Assembly (NCBI RefSeq): GCF_000208745.1
Contig: NC_030855.1
Span: forward strand, 22,780,041-22,844,040
Direction: 5' to 3'
Length of the DNA stretch: 64,000 nt
Origin: Theobroma cacao
Lineage: Eukaryota > Streptophyta > Magnoliopsida > Malvales > Malvaceae
The position numbers and the translations under genes are program-made. Below, one piece after another: positions 63,510 to 64,000 of the stretch. The notes below the pieces were generated by a model, which made no database searches, was not told where the DNA came from, and was given only the letters and a program-made list of their open reading frames with translations. The stretch's first letter is position 1; each line of letters begins with the position of its first letter.

Positions 63510-64000
63510 TTTATGACACGTTTGGTTCGCGGAATAGATAGGAATGGAATAGAATAATTATTACGTGGGAATAGAATGAGGTGGGAATAGAATAGAATAA
63601 GTATTATATAGTTTGGTATGATGAATGGAATAGAGTAGGAATAATTATTATGACTTATTACAGTGTTTGGTTGGTAACAATAGCTTTAGAATAAGAAAGG
63701 AATAGAAAATAAAAAGACAGAAATACCATTTATTATATTTAATTATTTTTATTTTATTTTTAAATATTAATAATTTATAATTAATTAAAAATATTAATAA
63801 TTAATAATTTAAATATAAATATTTTAATATAATTTAATTACTAATATTTTAATATAATTTAATTACTAATATTTTAATTAATAATATTTTATTTATAATT
63901 TAATATTATTATTATTAAAAATATTAATAATTTTTATTTTTATATTCATTAAAAATTTAATATATTAATAATTTAATAAATAAAACATTAATAGTTTAAA
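63510..64000. repeat. Probable transposon-derived or low-complexity DNA at the right edge
   Basis: GACACGTTTGGTTCGCGGAA at about 63515 starts a run of GGAATAG/GGAATGG-like words, a pattern I associate with plant MITE or hAT-type termini, followed from 63720 by almost pure A/T sequence with ATTAATAAT repeats. The other end is outside the window or not visible. Confidence 0.4.

Overview
The window is nuclear DNA of a dicotyledonous plant. It is AT-rich, its genes have introns, it carries two intronless nuclear-type tRNA genes and decayed LINE fragments, and every recognisable protein is a plant family. The species cannot be fixed from sequence alone; the proteins look rosid, possibly Malvaceae (a weak guess).

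Layout: 3.3 kb tRNA-Gly(TCC); 3.65-6.06 kb (-) a G-type lectin S-receptor kinase pseudogene; 6.97-13.78 kb (+) a 16-exon HCF173-like chloroplast gene (SDR fold plus CIA30 domain); 16.7-17.06 kb (-) a small conserved plant protein; 19.42-19.87 kb (-) a decayed unknown reading frame; 21.4-25.95 kb (-) an LRR-XII non-RD receptor kinase, with two diverged copies of a ~300-bp repeat outside it (18.96 and 27.12 kb); 28.86-32.02 kb (+) a RABA1 GTPase; 34.02-35.08 kb (-) a group IIe WRKY factor (WRKY65/69 type); 39.4 kb tRNA-Glu(TTC); 39.86-40.6 kb (-) a small ACT-like protein.

The standout region is 44.4-61.6 kb. It has no convincing protein gene but holds a cluster of eight MIR399 hairpins, about one per 1.5-3.5 kb. 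Five (44.6, 47.2, 50.7, 56.7, 61.5 kb) read on the + strand and three (52.8, 55.2, 59.0 kb) on the - strand. Seven of the eight have a PHR1-binding P1BS element (GNATATNC) upstream of a TATA box just before the hairpin; the eighth (50.7 kb) has one-base-off versions of both. One locus carries a perfect 80-bp tandem duplication, giving two identical mature arms opposite a single star arm. miR399 is the phosphate-starvation signal that silences PHO2/UBC24, so this looks like a phosphate-responsive small-RNA array made by local duplication and now diverging. WRKY65-like, ACT-like and MIR399 in this order resembles what I recall of Arabidopsis chromosome 1 (WRKY65, At1g29270, MIR399A), which suggests the array expanded from one ancestral MIR399A-type gene.

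The rest is AT-rich intergenic DNA, short LINE remnants (0.24-0.51, 12.72-13.27, 48.76-49.47 kb) and a very AT-rich right edge. Spliced gene coordinates below are coding spans; exon limits were set by hand from splice sites and reading frame.
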